Notes: generated by a model not told the origin, from the letters alone. 64,000 bases of DNA from Amblyomma americanum (GCF_052857255.1 NC_135504.1:147772121-147836120), one strand, 5' to 3'. Shown: positions 40,801 to 53,148, counted from the stretch's first letter. A program made the numbers and translations.

Positions 40801-40909
40801 GAGTGCACGTTTTTGGGCGAGTCGGTCGTACATACTTAAAGAAGGGAATTTCGCTAAAAAAGACGTCCTTGTCTTTTCTCGTCCATGTCTTTTTTAGCGC
40901 AATTCCCTT
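40801..40909. mobile_element. Short hairpin insertion (MITE-like or fold-back)
   Basis: About 109 bp here do not align to the satellite, and the interrupted monomer resumes on the far side in register (tttagatagagctcg, one change from the usual tttagatatagctcg). The insert has an unpaired left part of 40 bp (40,801-40,840) and then an inverted repeat. Arms at 40,841-40,864 and 40,887-40,910 pair at 23 of 24 positions (gaagggaatt...aattcccttc), with a 22-nt loop. The right arm shares its last base with the direct repeat. No coding capacity is seen. I do not recognise the family. The two ends are not inverted repeats of each other, so a canonical terminal-inverted-repeat element is not proven. 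Confidence 0.75.
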
Positions 40910-40910
40910 C
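40841..40910. repeat. Inverted repeat, 24-bp arms, 22-nt loop
   Basis: The left arm 40,841-40,864 and right arm 40,887-40,910 are reverse complements except for one position (t against g at the eleventh base). The loop and right arm contain a 14-bp direct repeat: cgtccttgtctttt at 40,864-40,877 and cgtccatgtctttt at 40,880-40,893. The left arm's aaaagac can therefore pair with either gtctttt copy. Transcribed, it would form a stem-loop of about 70 nt. Confidence 0.9.
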
Positions 40911-40921
40911 GATGTGTTTAG
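40910..40921. repeat. 12-bp direct repeat, right flank of insertion
   Basis: This is an exact copy of cgatgtgtttag at 40,789-40,800. The identity is exactly 12 bp: preceding bases differ (c on the left, t on the right), as do following bases (g and a). Confidence 0.85.
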
Positions 40922-43856
40922 ATAGAGCTCGTTTTGGTATAAAACCGCTTGTTTCGTTGTTTTAAGCAAGAGTACGTGCTTTTCGCGTAGTTATAGAAGA
41001 AAAAGTTTTGACGCGTTTCACAGGGACACATTTAAAACCGATGTGTCTAGATTTAGCTCGTTTCGGTGTAAAACAGCTTGTTTCGTTGTATTAGGCACGA
41101 ATACATGCTTTTCGCGCAGTTATAAGAGAAAAAAGTTTTGACGCGTATCAGAGGAAAACTTTAAAACCGATGTGTTGTGATTTAGCTCGTTTCGGTCTAA
41201 AACAGCTTGTTTCGTTGTATTAAGCAAGAATACATGCTTTTCGCGCAGTTATAAGAGAAAACGTTTTGACGCGTGTCACAGGGACACTTGTAAAACCGAT
41301 GTGTTCACATTTACCTCGTTTCGGTCTAAAACAGCTTGTTTCGTTGTATTAATCATGAATACTTGCTTTTCGCGCAGTTATAAGAGAGAGTTTTGACGCT
41401 TATCACGTGGATACTTGTAAAACCCATGTGTTTAGATATAGCTCGTTTTGGTATAAAACAGCTTGTTTCGTTGTTTTAAGCACGAATACGTGCTTTTCGC
41501 TTAGTTATAGAAGAAAAAGTTTTGACGCGTATTAGAGGGACTTGTAAAACCGATGTGTTCAGATTTAGCTCATCTCGGTCTAAAACAGCTTGCTTCGTTG
41601 TATTAAGCACGATTACATGCTTTTCGCGCAGTTATACGAGAAAAAGTTTTGACGCGTATAACATGGACACTTGTAAAACCGATGTGTTCAGATCTAGCTC
41701 GTTTTGGTCTAAAACAGCTTGTTTCGTTGTATTAAGCACGAATACATGCTGTTCGCGCAGTTATAAGAGAAAAAGTTTTGACGCGTGTCACAGGGACACT
41801 TGTAAAACCGATGTGTTGTGATTTAGCTCATCTCGGTCTAAAACAGCTTGTTTCGTTGTATTAGGCACGAATACATGCTTTTCGCGCAGTTATAAGAGAA
41901 AAAATTTTGACGCGTTTCACAGGGACACTTGTCAAACCGATGTGTTTAGATTTAGCTCGTTTCGGTTTAACACAACTTGTTTTGTTGTATTAAGCACGAA
42001 TACAATCTTTTCGCGCAGTTATTAGAGAAAAAGTTTTGACGCGTACCACATGGACACTTTTAAAACCGATGTGTTCAGATTTAGCTCGTTTCGGTCTAAA
42101 ACAGCTAGTTTCGTTGTATTAAGCACGAATACATGCTTTTCGCGCAGTTATAAGAGAAAAAGTTTTGACGCGTATCAGAGGAACACTTGTAAAACCGATG
42201 TTTTGTGATTTAGCTCGTTTCGGTCTAAAACAGCTTGTTTCGTTGTATTAAGCGCGAATACATGCTTTTCGCGCAGTTATAAGAGAAAAAGTTTTGACGC
42301 GTATCAGAGGAACACTTGTAAAACCGATATGTTGTGATTTAGCTCGTTTCGGTCTAAAACAGCTTGTTTCGTTGTATTAAGGAAGAATACATGCTTTTCG
42401 CGCAGTTATAAGAGAAAAGGTTTTGACGCGTGTCACAGGGACACTTGTAAAACCGATGTGTTTAGATCTAGCTCATCTCGGTCTAAAACAGCTAGTTTCG
42501 TTGTATTAAGCAAGAATACATGCTTTTCGCGCAGTTATAAGAGAAAAAGTTCTGACGCGTATTAGAGGGACTTTTAAAACCGATGTGTTCAGATTTAGCT
42601 CATCTCGGTTTAAAACAGCTTGTTTCGTTGTATTAAGCACGAATACATGTTTTCGCGCAGTTATAAGAGAAAAAGTTTTGACGCGTTTCACAGGGACACT
42701 TGTAAAACCGATGTGTTCAGATTTAGCTCGTATCGGTCTAAAACAACTTGTTTCGTTGTAATAAGCAAGAATAAAATGCTTTTCGCGCAGTTATAAGAGA
42801 AAAAGTTTTGACGCGTTTCACAGGGACACTTGTAAAACCGATGTGTAAAGATTTACCTCGTTTCGGACTAAAACAGCTTGTTTCGTTGGATTAAGCACGA
42901 ATACATGCTTTTCGCGCAGTTATAAGAGAAAAAAGTTTTGACGCGTATCACATGGACACATTTAAAACCGATGTGTCCAGATTTAGCTCGTTTCGGTCTA
43001 AAACAGCTTATTTCGTTGTATTAAGCAAGAATACACGCTTTTCGCGCAGTTATAAGAGAAAAAGATTTGGCGCGTTTCACAGGGACACTTGTAAAACTGA
43101 TGTGTTCAGATTTAGCTCGTTTCGGTCTAAAACAACTTGTTTCGTTGTATTAAGCAAGAATACGTGCTTTTCGCGTAGTTATAGAAGAAAAAGTTCTGAC
43201 GCGTATTAGAAGGACTTGTAAAACCGATGTGTTCAGATTTAGCTCATCTCGGTCTAAAACAGCTTGTTTTGTTGTATTAAGCACGAATACATGCTTTTCG
43301 CGCAGTTATAAGAGAAAAAGTTTTGACGCGTATCAGAGGAAGACTTGTAAAACCGATGTGTTCAGATCTAGCTCGTTTCGGTCTAAAACAGCTTGTTTCG
43401 TTGTATTAATCACGAATACATGCTTTTCGCGCAGTTATAAGAGAAAAAGTTTTGACGCGTTTCACAGGGACACTGTAAAACCGATGTGTTCAGATTTAGC
43501 TCGTTTCGGTCTAAAACAACTTGTTTCGTTGTATTAAGCACGAATACACGCTTTTCGCGCAGTTATAAGAGAAAAAGTTTTGACGCGTATCACGTGGATA
43601 CTTGTAAACCCGATGTGTTCAGATCTAGCTCGTTTTGGTCTAAAACAGCTTGTTTCGTTGTATTAAGCAAGAATACATGCTTTTCGCGCAGTTATAAGAG
43701 AAAAAGTTTTGACGCGTGTCACAGGGACACTTGTAAAACCGATGTGTTCTGATTTAGCTCATCTCGGTCTAAAACAGCTAGTTTCGTTGTATTAAGCACT
43801 AATACATGCTTTTCGCGCAGTTATAAGAGAAAAAGTTTTGACGCGTATCAGAGGAA
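40922..43856. repeat. Irregular, more diverged satellite segment
   Basis: The 129-bp period continues, but monomers carry many private substitutions (for example ttaatcatgaatacttgc near 41,350, gcgtataacatgg near 41,655, gttttgttg near 41,978) and I see no clean HOR. The segment 42,506-42,691 resembles 44,565-44,750 and 46,496-46,681 (shared catgttttcgcg deletion). No gene is present. Confidence 0.8.
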
Positions 43857-45272
43857 CACATGTAAAACCGATGTGTTGTGATTTAGCTCGTGTCGGTCTA
43901 AAACAGCTTGTTTCGTTGTATTAAGCACGAATACATGCTTTTCGCGCAGTTATAGGAGAAAAAGTTTTGACGCGTGCCACAGGGACACTTGTAAAACCGG
44001 TGTTCAGATTTACCTCGTTTCGGACTAAAACAGCTTGTTTCGTTGGATTAAGCACAAATACATGCTTTTCGCGCAGTTATAAGAGAAAAAAGTTTTGACG
44101 CGTATCACATGGACACATTTAAAACCGATGTTTTCAGATTTAGCTCGTTTCGGTCTAAAACAGCTTGTTTCGTTGTATTAAGCAAGAATACATGCTTTTC
44201 GCGCAGTTATAAGAGAAAAAGATTTGACGCGTTTCACAGGGACACTTGTAAAACCGATGTGTTCAGATTTAGCTCGTTTCGGTCTAAAACAACTTGCTTC
44301 GTTGTATTAAACACGAATACATGCTTTTCGCGCAGTTATAAGAGAAAAAGTTTTGACGCGTATCAGAGGAAGACTTGTAAAACCGATGTGTTCAGATCTA
44401 GCTCGTTTCGGTCTAAAACAGCTTGTTTCGTTGTATTAAGCACGAATACATGCTCTTAGCGCAGTTATAAGAGAAAACGTTTCGACGCGTATCACATGGA
44501 CACTTGTAAAACCGATGTGTTTAGATCTAGCTCATCTCGGTCTAAAACAGCTAGTTTCGTTGTATTAAGCAAGAATACATGCTTTTCGCGCAGTTATAAG
44601 AGAAAAAGTTCTGACGCGTATTAGAGGGACTTTTAAAACCGATGTGTTCAGATTTAGCTCATCTCGGTTTAAAACAGCTTGTTTCGTTGTATTAAGCACG
44701 AATACATGTTTTCGCGCAGTTATAAGAGAAAAAGTTTTGACGCGTTTCACAGGGACACTTGTAAAACCGATGTGTTCAGATTTAGCTCGTATCGGTCTAA
44801 AACAACTTGTTTCGTTGTAATAAGCAAGAATACAATGCTTTTCGCGCAGTTATAAGAGAAAAAGTTTTGACGCGTTTCACAGGGACACTTGTAAAACCGA
44901 TGTGTTCAGATTTAGCTCGTTTCGGTCTAAAACAACTTGTTTCGTTGTATTAAGCACGAATACATGCTTTTCGCGCAGTTATAAGAGAAAAAGTTTTGAC
45001 GCGTGCCACAGGGACACTTGTAAAACCGATGTGTTCAGATTTAGCTCATCTCGGTCTAAAACAGCTAGTTTCGTTGTATTAAGCACGAATACATGCTTTT
45101 CGCGCAGTTATAAGAGAAAAAGGTTTGACGCGTATCACATGGACACTTGTAAAACCGATGTGTTCAGATCTAGCTCGTTTTGGTCTAAAACAGCTTGTTT
45201 CGTTGTATTAAGCACTAATACATGCTTTTCGCGCAGTTATAAGAGAAAAAGTTTTGACGCGTATCAGAGGAA
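43857..45272. repeat. 1,416-bp unit
   Basis: This is bounded by the marks acacatgt and ctcgtgtcgg at about 43,857 and 45,273. It includes the aaaccggtgttc monomer (shortened) near 43,995 and the acaaatacatg mark. The same series recurs from 45,788. Confidence 0.75.
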
Positions 45273-45787
45273 CACATGTAAAACCGATGTGTTGTGATTT
45301 AGCTCGTGTCGGTCTAAAACAGCTTGTTTCGTTGTATTAAGCACGAATACATGCTTTTCGCGCAGTTATAGGAGAAAAAGTTTTGACGCGTGCCACAGGG
45401 ACACTTGTAAAACCGGTGTTCAGATTTACCTCGTTTCGGACTAAAACAGCTTGTTTCGTTGGATTAAGCACAAATACATGCTTTTCGCGCAGTTATAAGA
45501 GAAAAAAGTTTTGACGCGTATCACATGGACACATTTAAAACCGATGTTTTCAGATTTAGCTCGTTTCGGTCTAAAACAGCTTGTTTCGTTGTATTAAGCA
45601 AGAATACATGCTTTTCGCGCAGTTATAAGAGAAAAAGATTTGACGCGTTTCACAGGGACACTTGTAAAACCGATGTGTTCAGATTTAGCTCGTTTCGGTC
45701 TAAAACAACTTGCTTCGTTGTATTAAACACGAATACATGCTTTTCGCGCAGTTATAAGAGAAAAAGTTTTGACGCGTATCAGAGGAA
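45273..45787. repeat. 515-bp four-monomer unit
   Basis: Four monomers that repeat the start of the neighbouring 1,416-bp units (acacatgt marks at 45,273 and 45,788; matching frames at 45,525 and 46,040, 515 bp apart). It is the product of an exchange that kept only the first third of the unit. Confidence 0.78.
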
Positions 45788-47138
45788 CACATGTAAAACC
45801 GATGTGTTGTGATTTAGCTCGTGTCGGTCTAAAACAGCTTGTTTCGTTGTATTAAGCACGAATACATGCTTTTCGCGCAGTTATAGGAGAAAAAGTTTTG
45901 ACGCGTGCCACAGGGACACTTGTAAAACCGGTGTTCAGATTTACCTCGTTTCGGACTAAAACAGCTTGTTTCGTTGGATTAAGCACAAATACATGCTTTT
46001 CGCGCAGTTATAAGAGAAAAAAGTTTTGACGCGTATCACATGGACACATTTAAAACCGATGTTTTCAGATTTAGCTCGTTTCGGTCTAAAACAGCTTGTT
46101 TCGTTGTATTAAGCAAGAATACATGCTTTTCGCGCAGTTATAAGAGAAAAAGATTTGACGCGTTTCACAGGGACACTTGTAAAACCGATGTGTTCAGATT
46201 TAGCTCGTTTCGGTCTAAAACAACTTGCTTCGTTGTATTAAACACGAATACATGCTTTTCGCGCAGTTATAAGAGAAAAAGTTTTGACGCGTATCAGAGG
46301 AAGACTTGTAAAACCGATGTGTTCAGATCTAGCTCGTTTCGGTCTAAAACAGCTTGTTTCGTTGTATTAAGCACGAATACATGCTCTTAGCGCAGTTATA
46401 AGAGAAAACGTTTCGACGCGTATCACATGGACACTTGTAAAACCGATGTGTTTAGATCTAGCTCATCTCGGTCTAAAACAGCTAGTTTCGTTGTATTAAG
46501 CAAGAATACATGCTTTTCGCGCAGTTATAAGAGAAAAAGTTCTGACGCGTATTAGAGGGACTTTTAAAACCGATGTGTTCAGATTTAGCTCATCTCGGTT
46601 TAAAACAGCTTGTTTCGTTGTATTAAGCACGAATACATGTTTTCGCGCAGTTATAAGAGAAAAAGTTTTGACGCGTTTCACAGGGACACTTGTAAAACCG
46701 ATGTGTTCAGATTTAGCTCGTATCGGTCTAAAACAACTTGTTTCGTTGTAATAAGCAAGAATACAATGCTTTTCGCGCAGTTATAAGAGAAAAAGTTTTG
46801 ACGCGTTTCACAGGGACACTTGTAAAACCGATGTGTTCAGATTTAGCTCGTTTCGGTCTAAAACAACTTGTTTCGTTGTATTAAGCACGAATACATGCTT
46901 TTCGCGCAGTTATAAGAGAAAAAGTTTTGACGCGTGCCACAGGGACACTTGTAAAACCGATGTGTTCAGATTTAGCTCATCTCGGTCTAAAACAGCTAGT
47001 TTCGTTGTATTAAGCACGAATACATGCTTTTCGCGCAGTTATAAGAGAAAAAGGTTTGACGCGTATCACATGGACACTTGTAAAACCGATGTGTTCAGAT
47101 CTAGCTCGTTTTGGTCTAAAACAGCTTGTTTCGTTGTA
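45788..47138. repeat. 1,416-bp unit, second copy (incomplete)
   Basis: It matches 43,857-45,207 at an offset of 1,931 bp (44,109/46,040, 44,565/46,496, 44,902/46,833). The match ends at about 47,139, where aagcacgaatac replaces aagcactaatac. Confidence 0.78.
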
Positions 47139-47239
47139 TTAAGCACGAATACATGCTGTTCGCGCAGTTATAAGAGAAAAAGTTTTGACGCGTGTCACAG
47201 GGACACTTGTAAAACCGATGTGTTCAGATTTAGCTCATC

Positions 47240-48340
47240 TCTGTCTAAACAGCTAGTTTCGTTGTATTAAGCAAGAATACATGCTTTTCGCGCAGTTATA
47301 AGAGAAAAAGTTCTGACGCGTGTCACAGGGACACTTGTAAAACCGATGTGTTATGATTTAGCTCGTTTCGGTCTAAAACAACTTGTTTCGTTGTATTAAG
47401 CATGAATACATGCTTTTCGCGCAGTTATAAGAGAAAAGGTTTTGACGCGTATCAGAGGAACACTTGTAAAACCGATATGTTGTGATTTAGCTCGTTTCGG
47501 TCTAAAACAGCTTGTTTCGTTGTATTAAGGAAGAATACATGCTTTTCGCGCAGTTATAAGAGAGAAGGTTTTGACGCGTGTCACAGGGACACTTGTAAAA
47601 CCGATGTGTTCAGATTTAGCTCGCTTCGGTGTAAAACAACTTGTTTCGTTGTATTAAGCATGAATACTTGCTTTTCGCGCAGTTATAAGAGAAAAAGTTT
47701 TGACGCGTATCACATGGACACATTTAAAACCGATGTGTTCAGATTTAGCTCGTTTCGGTCTAAAACAACTTGTGTCGTTGTATTAGGCACGAATACTTGC
47801 TTTTCGCGCAGTTATAAGAGAAAAAGTTTTGACGCGTATCACGTGGATACTTGTAAAACCGATGTGTTTAGATATAGCTCGTTTCGGTCTAAAACAGCTT
47901 GTTTCGTTGTATTAAGCAAGAATACATGCTTTTCGCGCAGTTATAAGAGAAAAAGTTTTGACGCGTGTCACGGGGACACTTGTAAAACCGATGTGTAAAG
48001 ATTTACCTCGTTTCGGACTAAAACAGCTTGTTTCGTTGGATTAAGCACGAATACATGCTTTTCGCGCAGTTATAAGAGAAAAAAGTTTTGACGCGTATCA
48101 CATGGACACATTTAAAACCGATGTGTCCAGATTTAGCTCGTTTCGGTCTAAAACAGCTTGTTTCGTTGTATTAAGCACGAATACATGCTTTTCGCGCAGT
48201 TATAAGAGAAAATGTTTTGACGCGTATCACAGGGACACTTGTAAAACCGATGTGTTTAGATATAGCTCGTTTCGGTCTAAAACAGCTTGTTTCGTTGTAT
48301 TAAGCAAGAATACATGCTTTTCGCGCAGTTATAAGAGAAA
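47240..48340. repeat. 1,676-bp-offset duplication, copy 1
   Basis: It matches 48,916-50,016 at a constant 1,676-bp offset (47,606/49,282 and 48,102/49,778). Marks include catctctgtctaaacag, aaccgatatg, aaggaagaat and gtgtaaagattt. Borders are approximate. Confidence 0.75.
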
Positions 48341-48475
48341 AAGGTTTGACGCGTATCACATGGACACTTGTAAAACCGATGTGTTCAGATCTAGCTCGTT
48401 TTGGTCTAAAACAGCTTGTTTCGTTGTATTAAGCACGAATACATGCTGTTCGCGCAGTTATAAGAGAAAAAGTTT

Positions 48476-48861
48476 TGACGCGTGTCACAGGGAGACTTGT
48501 AAAACCGATGTGTTCAGATTTAGCTCATCTCTGTCTAAACAGCTAGTTTCGTTGTATTAAGCAAGAATACATGGTTTTCGCGCAGTTATAAGAGAAAAAG
48601 TTCTGACGCGTGTCACAGGGACACTTGTAAAACCGATGTGTTCAGATTTAGCTCGTTTCGGTCTAAAACAACTTGTTTCGTTGTATTAAGCATGAATACA
48701 TGCTTTTCGCGCAGTTATAAGAGAAAAAGTTTTGACGCGTATCAGAGGAACACTTGTAAAACCGATATGTTGTGATTTAGCTCGTTTCGGTCTAAAACAG
48801 CTTGTTTCGTTGTATTAAGCACGAATACATGCTTTTCGCGCAGTTATAAGAGAAAAAGTTT
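48476..48861. repeat. 386-bp three-monomer unit between the 1,676-bp copies
   Basis: The monomer with gtcacagggagacttg followed by catctctgtctaaacag starts at 48,476 and again at 48,862, 386 bp apart (three monomers less one base). The intervening sequence is ordinary satellite. Confidence 0.65.
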
Positions 48862-48915
48862 TGACGCGTGTCACAGGGAGACTTGTAAAACCGATGTGTT
48901 CAGATTTAGCTCATC

Positions 48916-50016
48916 TCTGTCTAAACAGCTAGTTTCGTTGTATTAAGCAAGAATACATGCTTTTCGCGCAGTTATAAGAGAAAAAGTTCTGACGCGTGTC
49001 ACAGGGACACTTGTAAAACCGATGTGTTCAGATTTAGCTCGTTTCGGTCTAAAACAACTTGTTTCGTTGTATTAAGCATGAATACATGCTTTTCGCGCAG
49101 TTATAAGAGAAAAAGTTTTGACGCGTATCAGAGGAACACTTGTAAAACCGATATGTTGTGATTTAGCTCGTTTCGGTCTAAAACAGCTTGTTTCGTTGTA
49201 TTAAGGAAGAATGCATGCTTTTCGCGCAGTTATAAGAGAAAAGGTTTTGACGCGTGTCACAGGGACACTTGTAAAACCGATGTGTTCAGATTTAGCTCGC
49301 TTCGGTGTAAAACAACTTGTTTCGTTGTATTAAGCATGAATACTTGCTTTTCGCGCAGTTATAAGAGAAAAAGTTTTGACGCGTATCACATGGACACATT
49401 TAAAACCGATGTGTTCAGATTTAGCTCGTTTCGGTCTAAAACAACTTGTGTCGTTGTATTAGGCACGAGTACTTGCTTTTCGCGCAGTTATAAGAGAAAA
49501 AGTTTTGACGCGTATCACGTGGATACTTGTAAAACCGATGTGTTTAGATATAGCTCGTTTCGGTCTAAAACAGCTTGTTTCGTTGTATTAAGCAAGAATA
49601 CATGCTTTTCGCGCAGTTATAAGAGAAAAGGTTTTGACGCGTGTCACGGGGACACTTGTAAAACCGATGTGTAAAGATTTACCTCGTTTCGGACTAAAAC
49701 AGCTTGTTTCGTTGGATTAAGCACGAATACATGCTTTTCGCGCAGTTATAAGAGAAAAAAGTTTTGACGCGTATCACATGGACACATTTAAAACCGATGT
49801 GTCCAGATTTAGCTCGTTTCGGTCTAAAACAGCTTGTTTCGTTGTATTAAGCACGAATACATGCTTTTCGCGCAGTTATAAGAGAAAATGTTTTGACGCG
49901 TATCACAGGGAAACTTGTAAAACCGATGTGTTTAGATATAGCTCGTTTCGGTCTAAAACAGCTTGTTTCGTTGTATTAAGCAAGAATACATGCTTTTCGC
50001 GCAGTTATAAGAGAAA
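48916..50016. repeat. 1,676-bp-offset duplication, copy 2
   Basis: This is a copy of 47,240-48,340 with scattered substitutions, for example cacgagtacttgc near 49,463 where copy 1 has cacgaatacttgc. After about 50,016 it switches to a shortened aaaccggtgttc monomer. Confidence 0.75.
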
Positions 50017-51856
50017 AAGTTTTGACGCGTGTCACAGGGACACTTTTAAAACCGGTGTTCAGATTTACCTCGTTTCGGACTAAAACAGCTTGTTTCGTTG
50101 GATTAAGCACGATTACATGCTTTTCGCGCAGTTATAAGAGAAAAAAGTTTTGACGCGTATCACATGGACACATTTAAAACCGAGGTTTTCAGATTTAGCT
50201 CGTTTCGGTCTAAAACAGCTTATTTCGTTGTATTAAGCAAGAATACACGCTTTTCGCGCAGTTATAAGAGAAAAAGATTTGGCGCGTTTCACAGGGACAC
50301 TTGTAAAACTGATGTGTTCAGATTTAGCTCGTTTCGGTCTAAAACAACTTGTTTCGTTGTATTAAGCACGAATACATGCTTTTCGCGCAGTTATAAGAGA
50401 AAAAGTTTTGACGCGTGTCACAGGGACACTTGTAAAACCGATGTGTTTAGATATAGCTCGTTTTGGTATAAAACAGCTTGTTTCGTTGTTTTAAGCAAGA
50501 ATACGTGCTTTTCGCGTAGTTATAGAAGAAAAAGTTCTGACGCGTATTAGAAGGACTTGTAAAACCGATGTGTTCAGATTTAGCTCATCTCGGTCTAAAA
50601 CAGCTTGTTTTGTTGTATTAAGCACGAATACATGCTTTTCGCGCAGTTATAAGAGAAATGTTTTGACGCGTATCAGAGGAAGACTTGTAAAACCGATGTG
50701 TTCAGATCTAGCTCGATTCGGTCTAAAACAGCTTGTTTCGTTGTATTAATCACGAATACATGCTTTTAGCGCAGTTATAAGAGAAAAAGTTTTGACGCGT
50801 ATTTGAGGGACTTGTAAAACCGATGTGTTCAGATTTAGCACATCTCGGTCTAAAACAGCTTGTTTCGTTGTATTAAGCACGAATACATGCTTTTCGCGCA
50901 GTTATAAGAGAAAAAGTTTTGACGCCTATCACATGGACACTTGTAAAACCTATGTGTTCAGATCTAGCTCGTTTTGGTCTAAAACAGCTTGTTTCTTTGT
51001 ATTAAGCAAGAATACATGCTTTTCGCGCAGTTATAAGAGAAAAAGTTTTGACGCGTTTCACAGGGACACTGTAAAACCGATGTGTTCAGATTTAGCTCGT
51101 TTCGGTCTAAAACAACTTGTTTCGTTGTATTAAGCACGAATACACGCTTTTCGCGCAGTTATAAGAGAAAAAGTTTTGACGCGTATCAGAGGAACACATG
51201 TAAAACCGACGTGTTGTGATTTAGCTCGTGTCGGTCTAAAACAGCTTGTTTCGTTGTATTAAGCACGAATACATGCTTTTCGCGCAGTTATAAGAGAAAA
51301 AGTTTTGACGCGTGCCACAGGGACACTTGTAAAACCGGTGTTCAGATTTACCTCGTTTCGGACTAAAACAGCTTGTTTCGTTGGATTAAGCACAAATACA
51401 TGCTTTTCGCGCAGTTATAAGAGAAAAAAGTTTTGACGCGTATCACATGGACACATTTAAAACCGATGTTTTCAGATTTAGCTCGTTTCGGTCTAAAACA
51501 GCTTGTTTCGTTGTATTAAGCAAGAATACATGCTTTTCGCGCAGTTATAAGAGAAAAAGATTTGACGCGTTTCACAGGGACACTTGTAAAACCGATGTGT
51601 TCAGATTTAGCTCGTTTCGGTCTAAAACAACTTGTTTCGTTGTATTAAACACGAATACATGCTTTTCGCGCAGTTATAAGAGAAAAAGTTTTGACGCGTA
51701 TCAGAGGAAGACTTGTAAAACCGATGTGTTCAGATCTAGCTCGTTTCGGTCTAAAACAGCTTGTTTCGTTGTATTAAGCACGAATACATGCTCTTAGCGC
51801 ACTTATAAGAGAAAACGTTTCGACGCGTATCACATGGACACTTGTAAAACCGATGT
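50017..51856. repeat. Irregular satellite segment with distant copies
   Basis: The segment 50,164-50,400 resembles 42,952-43,190 (shared agatttggcgcg mark, about 7.2 kb apart). The stretch 50,825-51,133 matches 55,592-55,900 (4,767 bp apart; shared aaaacctatgtg and tttctttgtatt). From 51,447 it matches 56,343 onward (4,896 bp apart). These links show a super-unit of roughly 4.8-5.4 kb in the right part of the window. Confidence 0.72.
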
Positions 51857-52502
51857 GTTTAGATCTAGCTCATCTCGGTCTAAAACAGCTAGTTTCGTTG
51901 TATTAAGCAAGAATACATGCTTTTCGCGCAGTTATAAGAGAAAAAGTTTTGACGCGTTTCACAGGGACACTTGTAAAACCGATGTGTTCAGATTTAGCTC
52001 GTATCGGTCTAAAACAACTTGTTTCGTTGTATTAAGCAAGAATACAATGCTTTTCGCGCAGTTATAGGAGAAAAAGTTTTGACGCGTTTCACAGGGACAC
52101 TTGTAAAACCGATGTGTTCAGATTTAGCTCGTTTCGGTCTAAAACAACTTGTTTCGTTGTATTAAGAACGAATACATGCTTTTCGCGCAGTTATAAGAGA
52201 AAAAGTTTTGACGCGTGCTACAGGGACACTTGTAAAACCGATGTGTTCAGATTTAGCTCATCTCGGTCTAAAACAGCTAGTTTCGTTGTATTAAGCACGA
52301 ATACATGCTTTTCGCGCAGTTATAAGAGAAAAAGGTTTGACGCGTATCACATGGACACTTGTAAAACCGATGTGTTCAGATCTAGCTCTTTTTGGTCTAA
52401 AACAGCTTGTTTCGTTGTATTAAGCACGAATACATGCTGTTCGCGCAGTTATAAGAGAAAAAGTTTTGACGCGTGTCACAGGGACACTTGTAAAACCGAT
52501 GT
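51857..52502. repeat. 646-bp five-monomer tandem duplication, copy 1
   Basis: From tttagatctagctcatctc at 51,857 the next 646 bp recur directly afterwards at 52,503. Marks are gctctttttgg and catgctgttcgcg. One difference is gcgtgctacaggg near 52,213 against gcgtgccacaggg in copy 2. Confidence 0.85.
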
Positions 52503-53148
52503 GTTTAGATCTAGCTCATCTCGGTCTAAAACAGCTAGTTTCGTTGTATTAAGCAAGAATACATGCTTTTCGCGCAGTTATAAGAGAAAAAGTTTTGACG
52601 CGTTTCACAGGGACACTTGTAAAACCGATGTGTTCAGATTTAGCTCGTATCGGTCTAAAACAACTTGTTTCGTTGTATTAAGCAAGAATACAATGCTTTT
52701 CGCGCAGTTATAGGAGAAAAAGTTTTGACGCGTTTCACAGGGACACTTGTAAAACCGATGTGTTCAGATTTAGCTCGTTTCGGTCTAAAACAACTTGTTT
52801 CGTTGTATTAAGAACGAATACATGCTTTTCGCGCAGTTATAAGAGAAAAAGTTTTGACGCGTGCCACAGGGACACTTGTAAAACCGATGTGTTCAGATTT
52901 AGCTCATCTCGGTCTAAAACAGCTAGTTTCGTTGTATTAAGCACGAATACATGCTTTTCGCGCAGTTATAAGAGAAAAAGGTTTGACGCGTATCACATGG
53001 ACACTTGTAAAACCGATGTGTTCAGATCTAGCTCTTTTTGGTCTAAAACAGCTTGTTTCGTTGTATTAAGCACGAATACATGCTGTTCGCGCAGTTATAA
53101 GAGAAAAAGTTTTGACGCGTGTCACAGGGACACTTGTAAAACCGATGT
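52503..53148. repeat. 646-bp five-monomer tandem duplication, copy 2
   Basis: This is the immediate tandem copy of 51,857-52,502. The match ends where gtgttcagattt near 53,140 replaces gtgtttagatct. The 646 bp equals five 129-bp monomers plus one base. Confidence 0.85.

Noticed and set aside
40801..40909. The insertion as a rho-independent terminator or as evidence of bacterial DNA
   Set aside because: The stem is A/T-rich at its tip with no following T-run in the right place, and the setting is a eukaryotic-type satellite with no genes.
40712..40969. Minus-strand frame of 85 codons crossing the hairpin insertion, as a possible small gene
   Set aside because: It starts and ends in satellite, and its distinct middle part is simply the translated inverted repeat. 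There is no sign of coding constraint.
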